A stretch of DNA of 64,000 nt from Conchocele bisecta (taxonomy: Eukaryota > Mollusca > Bivalvia > Lucinida > Thyasiridae), in contig CM055272.1 of assembly GCA_029237695.1 (NCBI GenBank), forward strand, positions 12,016,042 to 12,080,041. The letters are read 5' to 3'. The notes below the pieces were generated by a model that was not told where the DNA came from, searched no databases, and saw only the letters and a program-made list of their open reading frames with translations. The first letter of the stretch is position 1; the number at the start of each line of letters is the position of its first letter. The translations under genes were made by a program, and so were the position numbers. Below are positions 1-10,985 of this stretch, piece by piece.

Positions 1-567
1 CAAAGTGCTGTCAAAACAGGTTTTTATTGAGTAAGAAGACAAAATATAAACCTACAGTTGACGGGTTATGTTTCCCGCATTCTAAGGGTTAATTGAAAGG
101 CAAACAGTGTAGTTCTAGATTAGATTGTGCAGATACACATCCTGATCTTGGCTACGCCGGTTAATTGCCAACTTTGTACGGTCCATTTTCACTGCCGACA
201 AACTGGTTGAATTGTCCTGTGTTTTCCCCATGAGAGATAATTCTAATGTAATAATTCTAAACATCCTACTTTGAGAAATAATATAATTTTGAAGGAACTA
301 TTTGCTTCATTGCAATGCTTAACACTTTCAACACTAGAGACCTCTTTCCTAATATTTGCAAACAGTGTAGATCATGATGATCCGGCTCCTAACGAGCGTC
401 TGAACAAGATCTGCACCATTTGTGGATAGTTTTCAATAGTCCATGTCAATAGCGAAATAGTCCATGTACTTGGGGGGAAAAAAGGTAATTGTTTATATTC
501 AAGTCTTCTTTTGAAAGAAAACGTTTTCTGCATTGCTATGCACATGTACTCGATTGTTTATATTCAG
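1..567. other. Non-coding stretch, probable intron or upstream region
   Basis: No exon is supported here. Around 318-430 there is a fragment of a short repeat (starting 'AACACTTTCAACACTAGAGA') that recurs at 2298-2360 and, in fuller form, at 47965-48204. The region ends in a pyrimidine-poor but usable acceptor (TATTCAG) at the start of the first supported exon. Confidence 0.5.
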
Positions 568-754
568 CTGCAATACAACTGGATGAATGTGAGAGATCTG
601 TGACCGAGCATATATCGGACGAATTTGAGAGTGTCCTGCAGCCAATAGTGACACTACAATGGATTGCGTCAACCATAAACTTGAACGAGGCTTGTACCGT
701 ATCCCTGTTCCCCGCTGATCAGTGCACAGAACCGTCCCAGCTGCTGAAATGCAG
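568..754 (+). CDS. Internal exon, class A of a cysteine-rich secreted-type family
   Basis: This 187-nt exon runs from TATTCAG to TGCAG|GTATTT. The open frame is entered with 2 nt of a split codon and left with AG of an Arg codon (2+61x3+2). It encodes about 61 residues with four cysteines spaced C-x34-C-x9-C-x8-C, the last just before the donor, and otherwise helix-like sequence rich in E, L, I and T. The phase pattern and the terminal 'Cys-Arg' at the splice site match the other class A exons at 2647, 28873, 57324 and 60713. Phase fits the class B exon at 2016. I do not recognise the domain; a small extracellular disulfide-bonded helical domain is an inference from cysteine content. Confidence 0.72.
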
Positions 755-816
755 GTATTTGTCTACCATTGTCGGAATCCAGCGAAATGTGTTGCAGTTT
801 GATCATGGTTCAAATA

Positions 817-1051
817 TGTGGCTGTGACTGGAGAAATGGGAGATATGACCAGTGTAGCTTGTATTAAAAATATCAAACTCCAGTAGCCTGATAGCGATCT
901 GTATTGCTTGCTACATGTGTGTCTTGGTATTGCATTGATGGAATGGCAAACAGTGGTGTATCCTGATCAGACCGTGCGGATGTAACGGGCTGGATCTGGA
1001 TCTACACTGGTCGCAAATCCCATAAGCCCATTTTCTCCAGTCACAGCCACA
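817..1051 (+). mobile_element. MITE with long terminal inverted repeats (family M1)
   Basis: The element starts TGTGGCTGTGACTGGAG and ends with the complement CTCCAGTCACAGCCACA. The imperfect inverted repeat extends inward about 50 bp, through 'GACCAGTGTAG' and 'CTACACTGGTC'. The core has no coding capacity. Other copies lie at 24622-24841, 46257-46481 and 57021-57254, with degraded copies at 1176-1335, 3500-3683, 44812-45004 and 57770-57891. Nearly all sit in introns of the cysteine-rich gene family. The transposon superfamily is not determined because I could not define a target duplication. Confidence 0.75.
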
Positions 1052-1175
1052 AATGAGGAGATGATCCATAAATGTCTGTGTGTTGGTTATCGATCGTACA
1101 GGCGTACAAACATGGCTGGACCCTCAACACATCCTTGTGTCCATACTTGCCCCCACGTGCAGAGTAACTACAGAC

Positions 1176-1335
1176 ATGTAACTTGGAACTGTGTCAAAGA
1201 TGTGATAATTCACGGCTAAATATGTCTGACTGAATGGTAAACAATGGAGACCCTGATTCGACTGTGGATTCGTAGGCTCGTCTGGGTCTACACTGGTCAC
1301 ACTTGCTAGCCACTCACAGTTATAGCCATTGTTCA
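1176..1335 (+). mobile_element. Degraded M1 MITE copy
   Basis: This stretch keeps the central and right parts of the 817-1051 element ('TGAATGGTAAACAATGGAGA', then 'GGGTCTACACTGGTCAC' and a decayed right end near 'CACTCACAGTTATAGCCA'). It is strongly diverged and its left end is uncertain. Confidence 0.5.
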
Positions 1336-1380
1336 TCATGCTTCCTCCTGGAATATTGTAATGTTGAATCCATCGTTGCC

Positions 1381-1544
1381 GTGATTCAAACTTAACGCTG
1401 AATCAGACAGACGGATTGTGACCTAAAGGTTAGGACACTGGACTTCAATGCCAGAGGCTGCAAGATCAATCCCAGCCCTAGGCATGAAAATTACTTCTGT
1501 TGCTGGGACGTAAAACCCGTTCACATTCATTTTTTTTCAACTGT
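1381..1544 (+). mobile_element. tRNA-derived SINE with target duplication
   Basis: A tRNA-like head carries 'ACCTAAAGGTTAGGACACTG' (A-box side) and 'AGATCAATCCC' (B-box-like). It is followed by a short body ending '...TGCTGGGACGTAAAACCCG' and a T-rich tail. The flanks repeat 'TGAATCCATCGTT(G/A)CC' (1364-1380 and 1543-1559), as expected for a target-site duplication. It lies inside an intron. Confidence 0.75.
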
Positions 1545-2015
1545 GAATCCATCGTTACCAGCAGTCGACCCAGGGGTACAGAAATCTGATGTGGCAAGGA
1601 CACTCAGCACAAGATTAAGATATTGCAATTGTTGTGCAGAAAGTATTTTCTAATTCTAGTACAAGACATATAACCATGCTGTCAAGCAGACATAATGCAT
1701 CATGCAATCAATGTATCAGGTATTGAGCATTATATTGGCCGAATGCATACGACTGACAAAATAATGTCGTATCAAGCATATACCAGATATGAATGTCCGG
1801 GTTACAGGAAATTCGAAACTGACGTTTCATTGGACATCATATTATGTTACTCAATGACATCATTGTAATTATGACGCAACATGAACAATTCTGTGATTAG
1901 GCTCGGACTTGGTAGGAATTGCTTGGCGAACCTCGGAATTCCTAATCATTTTCTAGCCTTGCCTGATAAACTTGATATCAACAGACACTAACTTCATCTT
2001 CTCATATATTTCCAG

Positions 2016-2185
2016 TGTTTATGACCACGCGTTGAATAACTTGATGATGAAGTTGGGCTACCCAACAATTTGTACAACTGAGGACCTGTCGGCTGGTCTA
2101 TTGACCTCGTACAGGATTTTCAACCTCGTCTTCACGCCCCCAGAAGTCACTGTGCACCAGGAGATAGACTATGGGGTCTGCAACG
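2016..2185 (+). CDS. Internal exon, class B of the cysteine-rich family
   Basis: This 170-nt exon lies between ATATTTCCAG and AACG|GTGAGG, a strong donor. It is entered with 1 nt and left with 1 nt of a Gly codon (1+56x3+1). The 56-residue product is helix-like with two cysteines spaced C-x35-C, the second followed by Asn-Gly at the splice site. The first of the three class B cysteines appears to be missing: an Ala sits 14 residues before the next Cys, where other class B exons have Cys. Phase joins correctly to the class A exons before (568) and after (2647). Confidence 0.75.
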
Positions 2186-2646
2186 GTGAGGCATTACTTG
2201 CACCATTACATGCTGAGGCTACACAATTGTTTGCACGCAAAATAAATTAATGCTCTTAATTTAACTCACAAGTACATGTTGTTACCACTGATTATGCCTT
2301 AACCCTTTCATCACTGGAGACCTCTTTCCCATTTTCTTACCATTTCTGAGCCAAGCCCGACAATGTTGATATCAAACATCACTAACCTGGTATTACAGTT
2401 ATCAGGCAAAAGGAAATTTGCAAGTGTAACTTTCATTTGTTTAAAGAAATGTGGAATTGTTTATTGAAAACCTTGGTCACAGAAATGTAATTCCCCACTG
2501 CAATGTATTTGGATGGTTCTACCTCATACATGAGCTTGTATCTATAATGCTATGGAGTCTATTTGGTCAATTTGTAAACAGTTACTTGATAGTTATTGGA
2601 TTCTATAGAAACACGCCGCAAATTCTACAAATTGTGATGATTTCAG
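2186..2646. other. Intron without recognisable gene
   Basis: Intron between class B and class A exons. It contains only a short repeat fragment at about 2298-2360 (AACCCTTTCATCACTGGAGA), shared with 318-430 and 47965. Confidence 0.5.
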
Positions 2647-2779
2647 CTGGGATTTCTACACGAGTGCCGACGGCCAGCACATGTCCCGACCAGGAAACCG
2701 TGGTGAATGTTATCCTGACCACCTGTGCCGGCTATCTGTCTGTTGTGTCAGACATGTTCGCGGGATACCATATCTGCAG
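2647..2779 (+). CDS. Internal exon, class A of the cysteine-rich family
   Basis: This 133-nt exon runs from GATTTCAG to CTGCAG|GTAATA (2+43x3+2). It encodes about 43 residues with cysteines spaced C-x13-C-x16-C, the last followed by the split Arg codon at the donor, as in other class A exons. A second frame is also open across it, but this frame is chosen for its phase and for the terminal Cys-Arg signature. The intron that follows begins directly with a minisatellite made of the donor sequence. Confidence 0.68.
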
Positions 2780-3475
2780 GTAATACACCTTCTACTGTGC
2801 CTAATCCCATCCCACCCACTCCCAGGCAATACACCTTTCACATATTGTCTAATCCCACCACACCAACCCCAGGTAATACACCTGCCAAATGGTGTTTAAT
2901 CCACCCACACCAACCCCATGTAATACACCAGCTACATGATGTCTAATCCCACCGTGTCCACCCCAGGTAATACACTGTCATATAGGATTCTAATCCAATC
3001 ACACCAACCCACCCAGGTAATATACTTGCTACATGGTATCTAATTCCACCCCACCAACCCCAGGTAATGCACCTGTTATAGTGTCTAATACCATCACACC
3101 AGTCCCAGGTAATACACTTGTCACATGTGTCTAATTCCACCCCTCCACCCCAACCCCAGGTAATGCACCTGTCATATATGTCTAATACCATCACACCAAT
3201 CCCAGGTAATACACTTGTCACATGGTATCTAATTCCACCCCACCAACCACCCCAGGCAATACACCTGTTACCCTGGTGTCTAATTCCACCCCAACAACCC
3301 CAGGTAATACACCTGCTACATGATGTCATCTAATCCCACCCCTAACCAGATAATATAAATGTTATTGACTGTCTAATGCCGACCAACCCAATACACCTGT
3401 TACGGGTGTCTAATCCTACTGCACCCACCCTCAGGTAATAAACATGCTGTTCAGTGTGTAATCCCATTCCTGCCC
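2778..3475 (+). repeat. Minisatellite of ~46 bp starting at the splice donor
   Basis: About 13 degenerate units of the type 'CAGGTAATACACC...TCTAATCCCACC' run from the donor of the preceding exon. Most units carry CAGGTAATACAC or CAGGTAATGCAC, a copy of the donor context. The last units near 3345-3475 are decayed. Open reading frames across it in both directions are repeat artefacts. Confidence 0.85.
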
Positions 3476-3499
3476 ACAACCTACTACAGGGTGTAATTA

Positions 3500-3683
3500 T
3501 TGCCACTCCAACCCACACAGTCTGATCAGGATCTGCACTGTTTGCCACTCCCATCAATGAAACACTTGTCATGCTTCTAACAACTAGATGGATTGTTATC
3601 AGGCTTCAGGAGTGTGCTATTTGATCAGGAGCTACACTGGTCACAAGACCCATAAGTCCCAGTTATCCAGTCATTGCCACATG
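3500..3683 (-). mobile_element. M1 MITE copy, reverse orientation and decayed
   Basis: The order of blocks is the reverse of the 817-1051 copy. 'CTGATCAGGATCTGCACTG' and 'CACTCCCATCAATGAAACAC' come first, and 'GGAGCTACACTGGTCACAAG' and a decayed 'CAGTCATTGCCACA' end come last. It ends only about a dozen bases before the next exon. Confidence 0.6.
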
Positions 3684-3695
3684 TGTTGGTTTCAG

Positions 3696-3869
3696 GATGA
3701 AGGAGGCCTTGTACTCATGTGCCAACAGTTCTGTGGCTGCCGTGTTCCCAGGAAGTCGGCTACCAGACTGGGTGTAGCAATCGTACCGACTACATCCACA
3801 GCTCACTCAACCGGTACGGAGACGCAGTGGCCAACTGGACCGGGGGCTATAACCAACAGTTTTGTGAAG
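3696..3869 (+). pseudogene. Class B exon of the cysteine-rich family with a frame break
   Basis: The best acceptor (TTGGTTTCAG) opens at 3696 in the expected 1-nt phase. That frame stays open only to an in-frame TAG about 80 nt in. The 3' half is clearly coding in another frame, from about 3750, with C-x29-C and the class B ending TGT-GAA-G|GTATGT. The length of 174 nt is out of phase with the family (1+3n+1). A start at 3706 (after GGAG) would instead give 164 nt with an intact frame, exactly the length of the class B exons at 24896 and 57907, but with a poor acceptor. So it is either an indel (mutation or assembly error) or a shifted acceptor. Confidence 0.6.
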
Positions 3870-3935
3870 GTATGTTCCAAGCTCAGTTGGTCTGCATTCG
3901 TATAATTAACTTATTGCTAGATTCTATAACCTGTA
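3846..3935 (+). repeat. First copy of a 77-bp exon-intron junction repeat
   Basis: The end of the preceding exon (CTATAACCAACAGTTTTGTG) plus the donor and the first ~60 intron bases form a unit. It recurs at 6817-6896 and twice at 13913-14046. The first copy ends where the Helentron-like sequence at ~3936 begins, so the array was probably contiguous before the mobile elements inserted. Confidence 0.75.
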
Positions 3936-4640
3936 GTTGTATCCCCCCGGACTACCGTCGGGGGATACTATGGATTTGACAGCGCGCCGCGTCCGCGTCC
4001 GCCGCAGACACTTCTTGTCCGGAGCATAACTCGAACACCCTTTGGAATATTTTCGTGAAACTTCACACATGCATAGACCACGACCCGAAGGTGTGTCGCG
4101 CACAAGAATGACAACTCTTGTATAGCTAATTTTTAGTTATCTCCCTTTTTTTTGTTTCTCTTTCCCAGCCCTGATTTCGTGTCCGGAGCATAACTCCACC
4201 ACCCTTTCGAATATTTTCATGAAACTTCACACATGCATAGACCACGACCCGAAAGGTGTGTCGCGCACAAGAATGACAACTCATTGCATAGCTAATTTTT
4301 GAGTATATCTCCCTTTTTTGTTTCGCGCACTGATTGACCATAACTCGACCACCCTTTGGAATATTTTTATGAAACTTAACACATTCAATTAGACCACGAA
4401 CCGAAGGTGTGTCGTGCACAAGAATGACAACTCTTGCATAGCTAATTTTTGAGTTATCTCCCTTTTTTGTTTTCGCTCACTGATTTCCTGTCCGGAGCAT
4501 AACTCGACCACTTTGGAATATTTTCATGAAACTTCACACATGCATAGACCACGACCCGGAGGTGTGTCGCGCACAAGAATGACAACTCTTGCGTAGCTAA
4601 TTTTTCAGTTATCTCCCTTTTTTGTTTTGCGCACTCTACA
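3936..4640 (+). repeat. Helentron-like terminus and ~145-bp tandem repeats
   Basis: Begins with a hairpin-like terminus (TGTATCCCCC...GGGGGATAC). It is followed by four to five units containing 'GGAGCATAACTCGA', 'CTTCACACATGCATAGACCA' and 'AGTTATCTCCCTTTTTT'. Related units are at 6440-6745 and 30330-30700. The matching outer end is probably the complementary 'GGGGGATACACATGCG' near 6773-6790, so 3936-6815 is likely one composite insertion. Confidence 0.65.
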
Positions 4641-5497
4641 AACTGGACAATAATGCATGAAGACCTGTTTTCTCGTCTGCTCTGTATACCTTTTCTCGTG
4701 TGCTCTGTACACCTTACCTGTAGAGAGAACAGTAGAAACTGGGGAGAACCATGTGCTAAGCATGGGCTAGCATGTGCAGATGTCCACTGCTTGACCACTC
4801 TTGACCACTGCTGACCAGGTAATTTATACAGGTAAATCACTACATTGGGTACTGTGTTGAAAAATATTGTGGCATTATGTGGACCTCTGCAGATATATGT
4901 AGATAAATATAGGACTATTAAAAAAAAATCTGGTCTCCAATAGCAAGCATTATTATTTTTAAACTTTTTTTTGTCATTTTCTTTTTTCATTATTTTTTTT
5001 CATTTTTTTTTTCAAATTATTTTTCAATTTGACTGGAAAAAAAATCTGGGCTCCAGTAGCAAGCATTATTATTTTTAAACTTTTTTTTTCCATTTTTTTT
5101 TTTTTCATTTTTTTTTTCAAATTATTTTTCAATTTTTGTCCAGTAGCAGAAGGTCGTAAGTGCTATATACAGACTATTCACCTGTTACAGTGCTAGCATG
5201 TGCAACTGACCACTGACCACTTACAGGTAATTTTTTATACAGGTAAATGATTATATTACATTTCCGTAAACTGTGTTGAAAATATTGTGGCATTATGTGG
5301 ACCTGTGCAGATATATGTAGATAAATATAGGACTATTAAAAATAATTCTGGGCTCCAGTAGCAAGCATTATTATTTTTAATTTTTAAACTTTTTTTCCAT
5401 TTTTTTTTTTTTCATTTTTTTTTTCAAATTCTTTTTCAATTTTTGTCTAGTAGCATAAGGTCGTAAGTGCTATATACAGACTATTATCATATAATAA
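4640..5497. repeat. A/T-rich duplicated non-coding segment
   Basis: Two copies of a block beginning 'AATATTGTGGCATTATGTGG' (4860 and 5278) are each followed by 'GGCTCCAGTAGCAAGCATTA' and long T runs. No gene is seen. The T runs make sequence accuracy here doubtful. Confidence 0.6.
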
Positions 5498-5565
5498 AAC
5501 AATTATTGACTAGTGAGCCATAGAATATAATCTGATATTCTATGGTTCACTAGTCAATAATTGTA
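5498..5565. repeat. Near-perfect hairpin, 28-bp arms
   Basis: Arms 5500-5527 and 5536-5563 are complementary with one mismatch around an 8-nt loop. The sequence is A/T-rich and non-coding; a foldback MITE relic is the likeliest reading. Confidence 0.8.
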
Positions 5566-5589
5566 TAATATGTTCGGGCCAGTGAAAAT

Positions 5590-6362
5590 TGCTTTCGGGC
5601 CCAGGCTCGAGGTCAAGGCGGGACAAGGCGAGGCATCTGATTCAGCGGAATTCTTGTTTACTTATCTCCCTTTGTTGTTTCGTGCTCTGATTTTGTATCC
5701 AAAGCATAACTCGAACACGCATATACGCATTGCTCTAATGGTCCTCTACCGCCCTGTGCCAAATCCACGTTCGTTCTCGCCCCCGTCAAGCCCAGGGTCA
5801 AGGTCACATACTTAGTGCTTCAAAAACATTAACGCTTGGGTAAATATCTTATACTTTCTGTTTTCTTTCATGGATCATGGATCATCTTCATATTTCATAT
5901 ACGCATTGCTCTAATGGTCCTCTACCGCCCTGTGCCAATCCACGTTCGTCCTGCCCCCCCGCCAATCCCAGGGTCAAGGTCACATACTTGGTGCTTCAAA
6001 AACAAAACTTTAATGCTCAGGTAAATATCTTATAATTTTTTTCTTTCCATTCACGGATCAACTTCATATTTACATATATGCGTGCTCTAATGGTCCTCTA
6101 CCGCCCTGTGCCAAATCCACGTTCGTCCCGCCCCCGCCAAGCCCAGGGTTAACATCATATAACTTAGTGCTTCAAAAACTTTAACGCTCAGGTAAATATC
6201 TTATAATTTCTGTTTTCTTTCACGGATCAGCTTCATATTTCATATATGCATTGCTCTAATGGTCCTCTACCGCCCTGTGCCAAATCCATTTGTCCTGCCC
6301 CCGCCAAGCCCAGGGTCAAGGTCACATACTTGGTGCTTCAAAAACTTTAACGCTCAGGTAAA
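5590..6362 (+). repeat. Helentron-like 3' end and ~160-bp satellite
   Basis: 5590-5665 carries a terminus of the type 'AAGGCGAGGCATCTGATTCA...GGAATTCTTGTTT'. From 5690 to 6362 there are four units with 'GCTCTAATGGTCCTCTACCG', 'CCAGGGTCAAGGTCACATAC' and 'AACGCTCAGGTAAATATCTT'. The same satellite family appears at 62-63 kb and, inverted, at 35-36, 43 and 49 kb. Confidence 0.65.
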
Positions 6363-6439
6363 AGAAAATTTTGACTTGCAATTTGGCCTCATTTATTATC
6401 AAAGCGATATGTGGGACATCCGTGTTCTATGAACACATT

Positions 6440-6815
6440 TTCTAGTTTATTAAACTTCACACATGCATAGAAGACGACCCAAAGGTGTGTCGCACGTAAG
6501 AATGACAACTCTTGCGTCGTTAATTTCTTAGTTATCTCCCTTTGTTGTTTCGTGCACTGATTTCGTGTCTGGAGCATAACTCGAACACCCTTTGGAATAT
6601 TTTCATGAAACTTCACACATGCATAGACCACGACCCTAAAGGTGTGTCCCGCAAGAATGACAACTCTTCAATCACTAATTCTTTAGTTATCTCCCTTTGT
6701 TTTTCCGTCACTGATTTTGTCTCCGGAGCATAACTCGAACACCCTTTTTTCAAACTACTTGTGTATCTGGGGAGGGGGATACACATGCGATTGTCGACAA
6801 GCGTCCATTTCTAGT
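6440..6815 (+). repeat. Further 145-bp satellite units and right terminus
   Basis: Two and a half units of the repeat seen at 4015-4640, then 'GGGGAGGGGGATACACATGC' near 6770. That is complementary in its core to the left terminus at ~3940. Confidence 0.6.
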
Positions 6816-6816
6816 T

Positions 6817-6896
6817 TTGAGAAGGTATTCACCAAGCTCCGTTGGTCTGCACTCGCATGAAGAATTTATTGGTAGATGCTATAACCCGCAGTTTAT
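6817..6896 (+). repeat. Dispersed copy of the 77-bp junction repeat
   Basis: Contains 'TGAGAAGGTATTCACCAAGC', then 'GTTGGTCTGCACTCGCATGA' and 'GCTATAACCCGCAGTTT'. These match the exon end and intron start at 3846-3935 and the copies at 13913-14046. Confidence 0.75.
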
Positions 6897-7099
6897 ACAC
6901 TATTACCAGAGTACTCGATTGACTATTACCTAAAATTTGCAGGAAAATCATCATTATGCTGTAACTTGTCTTGGCCTTCCTGTATCAGTTATCTGAAATA
7001 CTCAATAATCCCACTCCATCCCTCTGACCCACTAATCCCCACATCATGCAATTGTATATAGAAAACATGAAATATCTTATTAACCTAACATAGTACCGG

Positions 7100-10000
7100 T
7101 GCAGGAAATCTTCCCCCCGTAAGGAAATCTTCCTACCGTACCTAGGCTTAAGCCTAGGAAATATTCCCCCCCACCTGGAAATTCTCCCTCCCCCCCCCCC
7201 CACCCATCACCACCTTCACAGACACTGTCCACAAAACCTTTAATGTATTTTCATATACATTGTTGATATTGTGCTCAGGAGCATACAAAATGCACGTGCT
7301 AGAACCAGTCTGTTGGTAACAGAGGATGTAATATCCCTACATGTATACCCAACTAACATAGTCATAATGTATGTCTGCTTGTGGAGAAGTATGTGAATAG
7401 GCGAGGCAGCATTTTCTATAAAAGAGCTCTCCAATTTAGTATAATATCTAGACATAGACAATATGGTGGTGGTGGGGCAGTAGAGATTCTATTTACTGGT
7501 ATATGCAATAATTCCCCATTACCGTACCATAACTATTATGTATGTTGACTGGTAGAGAGTTCTCTAGGTTAAATCATTACCATAGCTGCATATGATTGGT
7601 ATAAATGTATAGCACATGGTGGGGGTGGGTCTAGAAAATAAAAACAGTATATCTGTGTAGAACAGCAAGCATGTGGCATGTATTGGTGGGGGGGGGGGGA
7701 GATTTTCCTAGGAAATATTCCCCCCCCCCACCACCATCTACCAACCATATGCATAGTGGATATGGACGTCTCTTTGTAGACAAGAATAGCCCACGATTGG
7801 GGGAGTATTTGACAGCATGTGCCTTGTATTGGTGGGGGGGCGGTAGGTTTTCCTAGGAAATATCCCCCCCCTGCCATCTACCATATGCAAAGTTGATGTG
7901 ATTGTCTCTTTGTAGAGAAGAATAGCAGGTGATTGCGGGAGTATTTCAGATGAAATGTATGTTGTTGTACAACAGATAGCATTTGGCATGTATTGAGGGA
8001 AGGGGGGGTGGGGGATGGGGGAGATTTTCCTAGGAAATATTCACCCCCCCCAACCATCTACCATATACATAGCGGATGTGAATGTCTCTTTGTAGACAAG
8101 AATAGCCCACGATTGGGGGAGTATTTCTGATGAAATGAAATGTATGTTGGTGTAAAACGGATAGCATTTGGCATGTATTTAGGGAGGGGGGGGGGGAGAT
8201 TTTCCTAGGAAATATCCCCCCCGTCTACAAAGAGACATTCACATCCACTATGCATATGGTAGATGGTTCGGGGGGGGGGGGACAATCACATCAACTTTGC
8301 ATATGGTAGATGGCGAGGGGGGGGGGGGTGGGGGGGGTTGTGGATATTTTCCTAGGAAAATCACCCCGCCCCCCTCCCTCAATACATGCCAAATGCTATC
8401 TGTTCTACACCAACATACATTATTTCATCATGAGGGAGGGGGGGTTATTCTTGTCTACAAAGAGACATTCACATCTGCTATGCATATGGTAGATGGTTGG
8501 GGGGGGATTATTTCATAGGAAAATCTCCCCCCCCCCCCCCCACCAATATATGCCACATGCTATCTGTTCTACACCAACATACATTATTACATCAGAAATA
8601 CTCCCCCAATCGTGGGTTATTCTTGTCTGCAAAGAGACATCCACATCCGCTATGCATATGATAGTTGGTTGAGGGGGGGGGGGGGGATTTCCTAGGAAAA
8701 TCTCCCCCGCCCCCTCCCTCAATACATGCCACATGCTATCTGTTCTACACCAACATACATTTCATCAGAAATACTCCCGCAATCACCTGCTATTCTTCTC
8801 TACAAAGAGACAATCACATCAACTTTGCATATGGTAGATGGCGGGGGGTTGGGGGGATATTTCCTAGGAAAATCTCCCCCCCCCCCCCCACCCTCAATAC
8901 ATGCCAAATAATATCTGTTCTACACCAACATACATTATATTTCATCATGATGGAGGGGGTGTTATTCTTGTCTACAAAGAGACATTCACATCCGCTATGC
9001 TTATGGTCGATGGTTGGGGAGGGGATATTTCCTAGGAAAATCTCCCCCCCCCCCCTCTCTTCCCTCAATACATGCCACATGCTATCTGTTCCACACCAAC
9101 ATACATTATTTCATCAGAAATACTCCCCCAATCGTGGGTTATTCTTGTCTACAAAGAGACATCCACATCCGCTATGCATATGGTAGTTGGGGGGGGGGAA
9201 TATTTCCTAGGAAAATCTCCCCCCCCCCTCCCTCAATACACCAAATGCCAATCACTCCCGCTCTCAAAATATGCCAAATGCTATCCCGTTCTACACACAT
9301 ACATTATTTCATCATGAGGGAAGGGGGGTTATTCTGTCCTACAAAGAGACATTCACATCCGCTATGCATATGGTAGATGGTTGGGGGGGGGATATTTTCC
9401 TAGGAAAATGTCCCCCCCACTCCCTCTCAATACATACCATATGCTATCTGTTCTACACCAACATACATTATTTCATCATGAGGGAGGGGGGGGGTATTCT
9501 TGTCTACAAAGAGACATTCACATCCGCTATGCATATGGTAGATGGTTGGGGGGGGTGAGGGAATATTTCCTAGGAATATCTCCCCCCCCCCCCCCCCCCC
9601 CGGAATCTCCCCCCCCCCCCCCCCCCCCCCCCAATCGTGGGTTATTCTTGTCTTCAAAGAGACATCCACATCCGCTATGCATATGATGGTTGGGGGGGGG
9701 AATATTTCCTAGGAAAATCTCACGCCCCCCCCCTCCCTCAATACATGGCCAATCCCCCCCCCCCCTCCATCAAAATATGCCAAATGCTATCTGTTCTACC
9801 AACATACATTATTTCATCATGAGGGAGGGGCAGTTATTCTTGTCTACAAAGAGACATTCACATCCGCTATGCATATGGTAGATGGTTGGGGGGGGATAAT
9901 TTCCTAGGAAAATCTCCCCCCCCCCCCCCCCCACCAACCCCCCCCCCCCCCCCTCCAATACATGCCACATGCTATCTGTTCTACACCAACATACATTATT

Positions 10001-10985
10001 TCATCAGAAATACTCCCCCAATCGTGGGCTATTCTTGTCTACAAAGAAACATTCACATCCTCTATGCATATGGTAGATGGTTGGGGGGGGAATATTTCCT
10101 AGGAAAATCTCTCCCCCCTCCCTCCCTCAATACATGCCAAATGCTATATGTTCTACACCAACATACATTATTTCATCATGAGGGAGGGGGGGTATTCTTG
10201 TCTACAAAGAGACATTCACATCCGCTATGCATATGGTAGATGGTTGGGGTGGATATTTCCTAGGAAAATCTCCCCCCCCCCCCCACCACCAATACATGCC
10301 ACATGCTATCTGTTCTACACCAACATACATTATTTCATCAGAAATACTCCCCCAATCGTGGGTTATTCTTGTCTACAAAGAGACATCCACATCCGCTATG
10401 CATATGGTAGTTGGTTGGGGGGGGGAATATTTCCTAGGAAAATCTCTCCTCCCCCCCCTCCCTCAATACATGCCAAATGCTATATGTTCTACACCAACAT
10501 ACATTATTTCATCATGAGGGAGGGGGGGTATTCTTGTCTACAAAGAGACATTCACATCCGCTATGCATATGGTAGATGGTTGGGGGGGGGGAATATTTCC
10601 TAGGAAAATCTCCCCCCCACCACCAATACATGCCAAATGCTGTCTGTTCTACACCAACATACATTATTTCATCAGAAATACTCCCCCAATCGTGGGTTAT
10701 TCTTGTCTACAAAGAGACATCCACATCCGCTATGCATATGGTAGTTGGTTGGGGGGGGGAATATTTCCTAGGAAAATCTCCCCCCCCCCCCTCCCTCAAT
10801 ACATGCCAAATGCTATATGTTCTACACCAACATACATTATTTCATCATGAGGGAGGGGGAGTTATTCTTGTCTACAAAGAGGCATTCACATCCGCTATGC
10901 ATATGGTAGATGGTTGGGGGGGATATATCCTAGGAAAATCTCCCCCCCCCCCTGCCAATATGCGTCACATGCTAACTGTTCTACA
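7100..10985. repeat. Large inverted/direct array with G-run, CCTAGG and C-run palindromes
   Basis: About 20 units of roughly 150-190 bp. Each has a core GGGG(n)-ATATTTCCTAGGAAAATCT-CCCC(n), a self-complementary hairpin whose stem is extended by 7-14 G pairing with 7-14 C. Spacers carry 'CTATCTGTTCTACACCAACA', 'CAATCGTGGGTTATTCTTGT' and 'GAGACATTCACATCCGCTAT'. Units before ~8217 are in reverse orientation and units after it are forward, so the array is a large inverted dimer. Every open frame across it (Gly- or Pro-rich) is a repeat artefact. Confidence 0.88.

Noticed and set aside
1412..1485. Functional tRNA gene
   Set aside because: The tRNA-like head lacks a full cloverleaf and is followed by a SINE body with target duplication.
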